Origin: Corticium candelabrum | Lineage: Eukaryota > Porifera > Homoscleromorpha > Homosclerophorida > Plakinidae | Direction of reading: 5' to 3' | Length of the DNA stretch: 64,000 nt | Assembly: GCF_963422355.1 (NCBI RefSeq) | Contig: NC_085090.1 | Location: forward strand, 2,225,411-2,289,410 | Shown here: one piece after another, positions 55,725 through 64,000 of the stretch | Layout: each line of letters begins with the position of its first letter | Numbering within the stretch: the stretch's first letter is position 1 | Position numbers and translations under genes: made by a program | The notes under the pieces: generated by a model | Databases searched by the model: none | The model's input: the letters and a program-made list of their open reading frames with translations, nothing else | What the model was told of the DNA's origin: nothing

Positions 55725-58098
55725 ATGCCTCGTCGTCAGCGTAACAGAGTTCCGCCGACAGTTCGTCAGGAGCGTGACGGTTTTGTTGCCCCAGAGGGGT
55801 TCGCTCTAGTGGATCTGTCGCACTTGGCAGCTCAACTAGAGCCAATTGCGCTTTGTGCTACGTGCCAAAGCGGGCACCTACGTCTGAAGATCGCCGTCAA
55901 CAGGATGGGATTTTCAATCCCACTGTTGTTTGAGTGTACCAACAAGTAAGAATGTGCCGTCTTAGATTTAGTTAGCGACTGGACTATTTTTCTTTCTAGG
56001 TATTGTGGAGTTGACGTTCGCACCGGCCATTCCTGCCATTCCTCGCAGAGAGTGACTGCTGGTCAGGCGTTCGAAATCAACAGACGGATGGTGCTAGCAA
56101 TCAGAGAAATTGGGGGTGGCCATCTGCAATGCAGGTATGAGTTTTCGTTTTCATATCTTGTGTTTCTGTTTATTACCTTATTTTTTATATATAGAAACTA
56201 GTAGCAGTGGTTGGAATACATGGCGAACTCGCAAACGAGCCGTTTGCGTCCTACCAGAAGGCCGTGGAAGCAGCGGCTACTGCGGTTGCCAAGGACCAGA
56301 TGGCTAGAGCTGCTACCGAGCTCCGTACTCTCTGTGATTCTACTGTACCTGATCCTGGTAATCAATTACTTGAAATTGCTGTTGATGCACGCTTCGACAC
56401 GTGACGCGAGTCCTACGTGGTGATTTGCGTAACCTGACTCACGTGACACAAATGCTGCTTGATGATTAGACATTTGATTGCACTGTACATTCCCCGTACA
56501 AAAATGCCCATGGATAGCCACAGTTAGCACAATAGTTTTCAAATAACCTCTGATCCCTTACTAATTATGCTGTAATGTCAAAAAACTTGGTAGTGACTAA
56601 TTGGTTTTTGTAGCTACATACCGTCCTGACAGTGATGATGATGATGATGATGACAGTGACTTTCTTGGGTTTGCCACCACTGATGATGTCGTGGATGTCG
56701 CTGTGTCGACTGATGGCACGTGGCAGAAGAGAGGACACCAGAGTCTTTTTGGCATCCAGGCTGCCATCTCGGCTGTCACAGGCAAGGTGCTCGACTTTGA
56801 AATCCAGAGCCGGTTCTGCAAAGAATGCCAGTCCCACGGCTCTTGGGATCGGTCTACTGAGAGGTTTCGCCTGTGGAAGGAGGCTCACGCTCCAACCTGC
56901 AGCCTCAACTACCGAGGTTCATCAAACAGCATGGAGCAGCATGGGGCGGTTTTGATGTGGGGCCGGTCATTGGAACTGCATAAACTGAGGTACACCACCT
57001 TTATAGGTGATGGTGACAGTTCCTCATTCAAGTCAGTAATTTATGCAAATCACTACAGTGTTCATAAGTGACTGTGACTGTTGTGCTTTCAGGTCGGTTC
57101 TAGCAGCTAAGCCCTACGGTGACGATGTCACCATCACCAAGAGTGACTGCATCGGCCACGTGCAGAAGAGAATGGGGACACAGCTGAGGAGGTTATGGGT
57201 AGAACACAAGGACGTCGAGATTCCTACTCTATCTGGGGAGTCCACGAGGAAGGGGTTGAAGGGCGCGAACCGGTTGACTGCAGACCTCGTCAACAGGCTG
57301 CAGAATTACTACGGCATAGCCATTCGAAGCCACACTGGTGACAAACCTGGGATGATCACTGCCATCACAGCAATATACTGTCACCATGCCAACGACCACT
57401 CCTTCTGTCCACCTGGTGAGAGCTCATGGTGTAAGTATAACCGTGGCGATCCCAGTTATGCCCCAAAGGAGATACAGCCAGAAGTCCTAGACCTCATGGA
57501 GCCGGTTTTTGAGAGGCTGAGTGACGAAGACCTACTCGAGAGGTTGCAACGTGGAGACACGCAAAACTCCAACGAGGCTCTTCACTCTCTCATTTGGAGG
57601 CGTTGCCCAAAGGGGGTATTTGCCTCTCTTGAAATCATTCGCTTGAGCACATCACTGGCTGTTATCCAACGAAATGTTGGCAGTGTTGGATTGGCTAGTG
57701 TGCTGCACTCTTTGGGCATTCTAGACACTGATGTTTCCATACGCCTTCTTGAAAAAATAGATGTCAAGAAGAAGAACCAGTTGCTCAGACAGCGAAGTGT
57801 GGAGTATAAGAGGAGACGACAGATGCTGAGAGGGATGAAGAAGCGTGGAGAGGATGCATTGTGGCAGAAAGAGATGAGTAGTTACGAGGCAGGCGGTTTT
57901 GGTATGATTGAGGAGGAGGAGAGTGGATCAAGAAAGGGTGCTCGAAAGAGGAGGAAGAAAGCGAGAGATCAGGAGGGTCAGTCAATAAGTAAACGTCCCC
58001 ATCGTGCTGCAGCATCTGTCAGCACTCCACCATCTGAGACTTGTCCACCACCAGCATCTCAGAGGCGTCCACGTAATGTGAGGCGTCCTGAATGTTGA
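55725..58098 (+). CDS. Mutator-like (metazoan) transposase gene, five exons
   Basis: Exons 55725-55945, 56000-56134, 56195-56357, 56614-57031 and 57093-58098, all GT-AG. The split codons at junctions 1/2, 3/4 and 4/5 rejoin exactly. Junction 2/3 does not keep frame with the obvious sites, so one indel or an unrecognised splice site may exist there. The N-terminal part has a zinc-binding CATC...CGVDV...CH pattern and FEINRRMVLAIREIGGGH. Then a Asp run (GAT repeat at 56633-56652), and the catalytic part STDGTWQKRGHQSLFG (first Asp), CKECQSHG, GSSNSMEQHGAVLMWGRS, TTFIGDGDSSSF (second Asp) and SDCIGHVQKRMG. The C-terminus is basic (KRRKKAR). These are hallmarks of the Mutator-like transposase domain of animal genomes. 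It is the best-preserved multi-exon gene here. Confidence 0.82.
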
Positions 58099-58195
58099 TT
58101 TGATGAACTGCAAGTTCGTGTGCAAGGGCCAACAATCCTGGGCCTGCCACGTCAAGAAGAAGCACAATTCTCGTTTCCACATTCCTAAAAATACG
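58094..58195 (-). pseudogene. Helitron helicase fragment, second copy
   Basis: About 100 bp nearly identical to 50965-51060 in the Helitron remnant (shared GCAAGTTCGTGTGCAAGGGCC and CAATCCTGGGCCTGCCACGT). On the minus strand it carries the VAGPGLLALAHEL block. It abuts the stop of the Mutator-like gene, so one side of this joint is a captured or inserted Helitron end. Confidence 0.82.
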
Positions 58196-58393
58196 CACAA
58201 GTTATCACTAAAGCGTAAAAATCTTAACCAAAACGAAAAACTTACAAACCCAAAATGTTTATAGGGCTAAAAAATAAAACAAGACGATGCCAGTTTTTTT
58301 GTAGAGGAATGAAACTTGGCTCACAGATTGTTGAATCTAAGAGCGTCAACAGAAGCGTATGATATTGGATAAATGTTTTTCATGCCCGTAAGA

Positions 58394-59440
58394 GTCCTAG
58401 TCTTCGTGCTAAACGTGAAAATACATGTCAATACACTCATGCGCGACGATCTTTGGACGAAACGAATTCAGCGTTCGCACATGAGTTGCTCAATCAGCAA
58501 AAGCCATTAAAAGAGGTGCGAACATGATCCATAGTACCTGTCGGTGACGTTTGAGGTATGTGCGTAAAACGGTTAGCGAGGAGATTGAGTAGATTGACTA
58601 CGCCTTCTCTTCCGGGTAACACTGTTAAACGGTATCTTTAGCAGTCGACGGTACCCGTATATTGACAGTTAATCATGGCCAAGTCTTATGATATGAGTTT
58701 TGTCGAAATAGTGTTTGACCTGAGTTTTGTGGTAATTTAGAAGTTACTGGTCTAATAGAAAATGGCGAACCCAATTATCACCTTACATAATACGAGGAAA
58801 TACGGTAATTGTTTATGAAAATTGAATAACAGACTTAACAGTACATGTATTGTGTGCAAATGTGTGCAGTGTGACATGTTGTGTTTTGTACTTCTTGACA
58901 GCTTTACAAGTGTTGAGCTGTTGTCTGCTCAAGAAAGGTAGTCCTGTTGAAGCAGAAGTGTTGCTGAGACAATCTTTAAAGGAACATTTCGGACACATGT
59001 GTTAGTACATTGCGCCCCGCATACACTTTTGATTGTAACCATACCATCAAATAGAGACATTTGACGCATTTGCAGAACGAGATATACTTACGTATGCTTC
59101 TAACTGATCAAATGATAAATTCTATCGGACTTGTGTGTAACTTTTCCATCGGGACTCCAACTTCTAAGAATATCTACCCTAGCTAGATCGCAGTTTGCAA
59201 AGCGTGCTGTTTGAATCAGTAGCTGAAACACTTATGCACAACTTACTCATACTTATCATGCGGGCAACGCTTTTCGATCGTGACGCTGAGGAGGGTTTTC
59301 TCGCCATCACGTGTAAGTAACATCACGTGACATCGACAACAATCTGCGGAAGCGCCCGTGGACACCGAAACAGATCTGGACGACGAAACGGATCTGGACG
59401 CCGATACGGCTCGCCTCCTTATCCTTTTGCTAGTGTTCAT
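58394..59440 (+). repeat. ~1-kb direct repeat, copy A
   Basis: From GTCCTAGTCTTCGTGCTAAAC to TTTTGCTAGTGTTCAT. It matches 62665-63662 along its length with scattered substitutions and an additional ~35 bp near 59035. No TG...CA LTR ends and no protein domain; minus-strand 61-codon frames in both copies show as many amino-acid-changing as silent differences. Confidence 0.88.
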
Positions 59441-59469
59441 CAACAAGTTTATACAAGGATTAAACTGAA

Positions 59470-59650
59470 AATTAGTAAGGGATGACCGTAAATGTGAAAC
59501 AGGAAATTGACTTGCACAACTGTTGTGTGACTAATTGGTATATCAACAACTTTAAGAGTTGAAGAACACAAGCACATCGTAAAAGAGGCTATGAAGATAA
59601 TTGAGGATTGATTGCATTGAAGATTTTGAGACAGGATTGAAACTTGGCAT
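59470..59650 (+). repeat. Dispersed repeat family, copy 2
   Basis: Same block order as 51728-51905 (GTAAGGGATGACCGTAAATGTGAAA to GATTGCATTGAAGATTTTGAGACA), more diverged. It is followed by AAACTTGGCATACAGGTTGTTGATTGTAAGAGCGTCAACA (59640-59680), itself similar to 58313-58352. Confidence 0.7.
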
Positions 59651-59794
59651 ACAGGTTGTTGATTGTAAGAGCGTCAACACAAGCTTGTGATATTGAATAA
59701 ATGTTTTGCATGCCCGTGAAGAGTGTAATTATTGCACGCCATAAAAATAATTCTTAACGATGTCACAGTAAGAATTGATAACATTACAGATGAA

Positions 59795-60424
59795 GGACCA
59801 GACAAGGTCTATAAAGGAGCTCCACTAACCGCTTTTTACGATAGTTCATTGAGGTCCTGCGTTGAAGCTGTGAAATCTGACCTTCGTCGTCTAAGGACGA
59901 GACTGACAGAAAGGTTTGACTGGAGTGATGTCAAGATGCTACGGTCAATATTGAAATCCCTAGACAAGCGGACTTGGACTATACATCAGTGTCAGAAACA
60001 GCAGCAGTGACAGTGATGAGGACGATGATGGAGACACAGCTGAAGTCCAGGAAGCAGTTCATTACATTGGGTCGCACATGCTTTGTCCGCTTGAAGCGAA
60101 AGGGGTCAGTGTAATCGACCTTCGAGAAGTTGAAGTCGCAGTGTCGTATGCCAGGCGATACCTGAACATTGTGAAGGAGCCATATGAAGCAGTATGGTTT
60201 AAACTTCACAACTGTGTGGATTCAGAAGTGACCAACTGTTCTTCACTTATCCAAGCACTCAAGTGGAAAGAATGCTTTCATCGCTCAAACTTATCAAGAC
60301 GGATCGACGAACAAACCTTCACGATGACACACTGACTGATCTTCTAGAAATTTACCAGGAAGTTCCACCACTTGAAAAGTTCCAACTAGACTATGCTGTC
60401 AAAACTGTGGTGGCAAAGCTGTAA
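59795..60424 (+). pseudogene. hAT transposase C-terminal remnant
   Basis: Plus-strand pieces in changing frames: FYDSSLRSCVEAVKSDLRRL and RFDWSDVKMLRSILKSLDKRTW; SSDEDDDGDTAEVQEAVHYI and YARRYLNIVKEPYEAVWFKL; then ERMLSSLKLIKTDRRTNLHDD with LTDLLEIYQEVPPLEKFQLDYA. The last part is the hAT dimerisation region (S.LKRIKT.LRN.L motif) of the KIAA1586-type hAT proteins. No termini or N-terminal half found. Confidence 0.65.
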
Positions 60425-60429
60425 GACAT

Positions 60430-61361
60430 CCAGGCGACCCAATCAACGACAGACTGTTTCAGGGAAGGCTAAATTTAGATTATTGGAATAACTTTTATAC
60501 CAACCCTCCAGAAGAATTTAGTGAAGATTCTGACTGCTAAGTACTGCGTAGATCTTAGAACTGCTAATAGTCACAAGCTGCAGTTGTCAATAGTTAAATT
60601 TGGCAAGACATACTTGTCGTAGACAGCTTTCAAATTTCCTTTCTGGCTTAGAAATTTCGTTTGCTTGCAAACAGTTCTCAAAATAGGCCCACAAATGTGT
60701 TTCAGCCACAATTTCAGAATTCTTGTACCATGGGCTAGTCAATGCAAATAGAAGCTGGTTCTGAGAATATTACGTGTATATATAAGATAGGTGTTGCTAC
60801 CATGTTTATCACTTCCCACCAACCCAGCTGCTAAGTTCAATGTGAAACAGGCTTCCTCTGTAGTCCCCCAAACGACTAATAATTAAATGTCAGTATGCTT
60901 GTAATCATAAAAATTAGTTAAAAGCAATTAATTGAGAATGAACAAAATTCGTTTCGTTACAATGTCATCCACAAGTAAAATGTCATCCACAAGTAAAATG
61001 TTCGGTCACACCCGGTTGTGTCCGATTCAGTTCGAATTGCTATTTTCCTCTCTGATGAGTCCGATCAAGACCAAGGTAAAGGACAATCTGGTACTTGCCT
61101 GTATCGTTCGTTAGGCAGGAGGTACGTACAAGGTTTGGGTACTTGCTTACCACCAGAACCATATGGCGTGCCAATCAGAAGACCAACAACGACGAACAAT
61201 CCATTCTTGCGTCGTCACTTAAACACTTCCATCCAAGCATCACATCATCCCCAATTATTGATGACTCAACCAGAAGGGACATCGCTATCCCTCTCGCCGC
61301 TCTTCAGGAGGAAGACGAAGCGTCTACTGGAGACGACGAGCTACTACCACCGGTCGGCATA
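60430..61361. other. Mostly unassigned
   Basis: No domain recognised. An 18-bp sequence, ATGTCATCCACAAGTAAA, is tandemly duplicated at 60961-60996. Frames open near 61018-61362 lack an ATG and have no known relatives. Confidence 0.4.
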
Positions 61362-61808
61362 ATGAGGAGGTTAGATAAATATGATACAAATAATACACTA
61401 AATAAAGATACAAGTTCAGTCATAACATCGACGAGCGTTACCCTCCCGCCAATATATATTCCATCTATAACTATACCATTCTCTATACCGACTACTATGT
61501 CAACAATCAAACTACCTTCTTCAGTCGCCACATCACTAGTAACATCATCTGCTGTGACGACACTGTCCACTCCAATTGCCACAACATTACCAACAACATC
61601 TCTTGTTGTGTCAACAACCAAATTATCATCTTCTTCAACCGTCACATCATCAATAACATCACCCGCTGTGACGTCACTACCTATTCCGACAACAACCACA
61701 ATAACAACAACAACAAAAGCAACAAAAATTAACAATCCAACCAGACTAGCTGAGGATCGGAGTGCTCCCCCTGAGGCTAACCCCCCATTTCACAGACCCA
61801 ATATTTAG
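61362..61808 (+). CDS. Ser/Thr-rich hypothetical protein fragment
   Basis: A 148-codon frame from an ATG at 61362 (the same frame is open upstream to about 61095 without ATG). After MRRLDKYDTNN it is dominated by Ser, Thr, Val and Pro with repeating VTSSAVTTL and TTSLVVSTTK-like units, mucin-like in composition, and ends RPNI. It could be the C-terminal tail of a membrane or secreted protein, of a retroelement product, or simply an ACA-rich repeat. No signal peptide or membrane segment is visible. Confidence 0.3.
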   Translation: MRRLDKYDTNNTLNKDTSSVITSTSVTLPPIYIPSITIPFSIPTTMSTIKLPSSVATSLVTSSAVTTLSTPIATTLPTTSLVVSTTKLSSSSTVTSSITSPAVTSLPIPTTTTITTTTKATKINNPTRLAEDRSAPPEANPPFHRPNI

Positions 61809-61971
61809 ACTCGACCATTCGTGTGATCGACGTAGTTGCTTGGTAATCCGTACTTTAATCAACACGATTTGAAAAAATGTCCATACGCTAGAGATTTCAC
61901 TGCATGCAGATAGCTGTTTTTATTATCTATTTCATCCATCCACATTCATCAATCCATATATCTGTCTTTGG

Positions 61972-62150
61972 TAAGCGATGATGGTAAATGTGAAAACACG
62001 AAATTGACTTATATAACTGCTGCTTTGACTAATCGAATACATTAAGAACTCAAAGATGCAGGACAGAAGCATATTGTGAGAAAGGTTACAAAGAAGTTTG
62101 ATTGCATTGACGATTGAGCAACCTGAAAAATTCTGGAAGAAATAACTTTC
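61972..62150 (+). repeat. Dispersed repeat family, copy 3
   Basis: GTAAGCGATGATGGTAAATGTGAAA, AATTGACTTATATAACTGC, GACTAATCG, GGACAGAAGCATATTGTGAGAA and TTTGATTGCATTGACGATT, the same order as copies 1 and 2. Copy 3 is closest to copy 1, including the following CTGGAAGAAAT-type block. Confidence 0.75.
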
Positions 62151-62357
62151 AACTGACAGGATTCAAAAGCGAACTCTAGCACCAACCAATAGAAATGCAG
62201 TCAGAAACTATTCGTCGACATAAGAAACAGCGAGATCGAATAGATTCATTCAATTGAAAGATCGTATATTTATATTTTTGTTAAATGACTCCAATAGAAA
62301 TAGACGAAAGCCACGGCACCTTACATTACAGCTGGTCAAGCAAACAACTCAACATTT

Positions 62358-62532
62358 GTTAGACAGTTTCAGCTCTAGGTGGTTCATCCGTAGTTGATGA
62401 CGTTGCGCTTGAGTTATTCGTATCGTTCTGGACCGTACGAGTCGCTACTGGGATGTCTACCCTCCGGTGAATCTTGTACATCTGCACTTCCACGCGCATG
62501 TGCGCGTTCCAAGAAAGTCCGTCTACATCCGA
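62358..62532 (-). other. Possible terminal exon of unknown gene
   Basis: An open minus-strand block encodes SDVDGLSWNAHMRVEVQMYKI, HRRVDIPVATRTVQND and a Ser/Thr-rich end before a stop, with an AG acceptor possible upstream. No family recognised and no other exon found. Confidence 0.25.
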
Positions 62533-62664
62533 CTTGCATTCGCCCTCTAGTCAATTAAGTGTGCTGGTCAAGAAGAATTCGTAGCGATCGTATCAGAGCA
62601 GTTCAAACTTGGCAAGGTACTTGACCTCAATGAAAGTAACACGCACATAATACCGTTTTCTAAA

Positions 62665-63662
62665 GTCCTAGCTTTCATGCTAAACGTAAAAATACATGTC
62701 AACACACTCATGCGCGACGATCTTTGGACGAAACAAATTCAGCGTTCCCACGAGTTGCTCAATCAGCAAAAGCTATCGCGAGAGGTGCGAACAGTATCCA
62801 TTGTACCTGTCTGTGACGTTTGAGGTATGCGCGTCAAAGGGCTAATTAGTGAGAAGATTGAGTTGATTGACTACGCCTTCCCTTCCGGGTAAGACTGTTA
62901 AGCGGTATCTTTAGTCGACGGTACCCGTATTTTGACAGTTATTCATGGCCAAGTCTTAGGGAATGAGATTTGTCGAAATAATATTTGACCTAAGTTTTGT
63001 GGTAATTTAGAAGTTACTGGTCTAATAGAAAATGGCGAACCCCAATTATCACCTTACATAATACGAGGAAATACGGTAATTGTTTATGAAACTTGAATAA
63101 CAGACTTAACAGTACATGTATTGTGTGCAAATGTGTGCAGTGTGACATGTTGTGTTTTGTACTTCTTGACAGCTTTACAAGTGTTGAGCTGTTGTCTGCT
63201 CAAGAAAGGCAGTCCTGTTGACGCAGAAGTGCTGCTGAGATAATCTTTCAAGGAACATTTCGGACACATGTGTTAGTACATTGCGCCCTGCATATATATT
63301 TAACGCATTGGCAGAACAAGATCTGCTTACGTATGCTTTTAACTGATTACATGATATATTATATCGGACATGTGTGTAACTTTTCCATTGAAATTCCAAC
63401 TTCTAGAATATCTACCCTACTCAGGTCGCAGTTTGGAAAGCGTGCTGTTTGGATCAGTAGCTGAACACTTATGCACAACTTACTCATACTTATCAGGCGG
63501 GCAATGCTTTTCTATCGTGACGCTGAAGAGGATTTTCTCGCCATCATATATAACATTACGTGACATCGACAACAATCCGTAATTTCGCGGAAACGCCCGT
63601 GGAAGCCGAAACAGATCCGGACGCCGATGCCGCTCGCCTCCTCATCCTTTGCTAATGTTCAT
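62665..63662 (+). repeat. ~1-kb direct repeat, copy B
   Basis: Second copy of 58394-59440, same orientation. The 58-bp block around CTTGACAGCTTTACAAGTGT (63165-63184) is identical in both copies. Confidence 0.88.
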
Positions 63663-63950
63663 GTGCGACAGACCACGTATGAACAGCTGATTTAACTCAC
63701 ACTGAAGAGAGAGGTCGAGTCGGTGCTTGATTGGTCTTAAGAACTTCGTCGAAGTTTCGCGCCTAGTGTCCGTTCTTCGTGATGTGTTGGAGTGACGGAG
63801 CTGCTAGTTTTCCAGTATGCCAGCTGGCCAAGTTAGACGTGGATGCTGGTATACAGAACGTCTGGATAACAGAGTCTTGTGCTAGGTCTGCAAGATATGC
63901 CAGATCCATGCGCACAAAATCACGTACCAATGATGGACAAAGGGGTAAGT

Positions 63951-64000
63951 TCGGCAGAAGCTTTGGGAGTTCTACTGTCCTCCATTATCTCGGACGGTTC
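63951..64000 (-). repeat. Edge fragment related to 49372-49420
   Basis: The reverse complement of the last 50 bases (GAACCGTCCGAGATAATGGA and on) closely matches 49373-49420 and would encode the same EPSEI.ED.RT stretch. It is cut off by the window end. Confidence 0.75.

Noticed and set aside
58394..63662. LTR retrotransposon bounded by 1-kb LTRs.
   Set aside because: The repeats lack TG...CA ends, no primer site or polypurine tract borders them, and the interior has no reverse transcriptase.

Overview
The window looks like repeat-rich chromosomal DNA of a metazoan. The evidence is GT-AG introns of roughly 50-300 bp, exon-intron HECT, ankyrin/kinase and USP-like sequences, metazoan transposon superfamilies (Ty3/gypsy, BEL/Pao, hAT, pogo/Tigger, Tc1, piggyBac, Helitron, two MULE types, LINE), and many (TA)n, (CA)n, (TCTG)n and (TATC)n microsatellites. 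The mix suggests a non-bilaterian or other early-branching aquatic animal, possibly a sponge or cnidarian. That assignment is an inference from family resemblance. I saw no bacterial operon, rRNA gene or convincing functional tRNA.

Layout. 0.1-5.3 kb: a nearly intact Ty3/gypsy element (minus) with 137-bp LTRs that differ at one base and a single in-frame stop in the RNase H region. 5.5-7.3 kb: minisatellites and a decayed ISXO2/Merlin-like transposase. 7.6-10.4 kb: a complete-looking hAT element with an intact two-exon transposase. 11.5-17.4 kb: a multi-exon HECT E3-ligase-like gene (minus), probably decayed, with a second complete-looking hAT element (13.1-16.05 kb) in one intron. 17.6-20.2 kb: a second gypsy element whose gag-protease part is inverted relative to its LTR, primer site and RNase H-integrase part. 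22.4-23.6 kb: a TA-flanked element with a PHD-finger/pogo-type C-terminus. 23.7-29.6 kb: ankyrin-repeat exons followed by coiled-coil and protein-kinase exons, with three in-frame TAA stops, and a truncated LINE in an intron.

30.4-33.9 kb: fragments of two gypsy elements. 33.9-36.35 kb: short exon-like blocks resembling a BEN-domain gene. 36.7-37.6 kb: BEL/Pao remains. 38-40 kb: TA microsatellites and GC-richer retroposon-like repeats. 40.2-41.9 kb: a decayed SWIM-type MULE transposase. 42.3-44.15 kb: a huge TA microsatellite, an internally deleted Tc1-like element and tandem LINE tails. 45-49 kb: sparse DNA with RecQ-like and USP-like fragments, a tRNA-like SINE and MULE debris.

49-51.6 kb: a broken Helitron helicase between inverted repeats. 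52-52.8 kb: piggyBac remains. 53.9-54.6 kb: a Tigger-type deletion derivative that keeps a DNA-binding ORF. 55.7-58.1 kb: a near-complete multi-exon Mutator-like transposase gene whose 3' end abuts a Helitron fragment. 58.4-63.7 kb: two ~1-kb direct repeats enclosing a decayed hAT C-terminus and a Ser/Thr-rich ORF.

Functionally there is no pathway here. Almost everything coding is transposon-derived, host genes are fragmentary, and the best-preserved proteins are the two hAT transposases and the Mutator-like transposase. No undescribed host system is demonstrable from this sequence alone. The most unusual structures are listed as findings.
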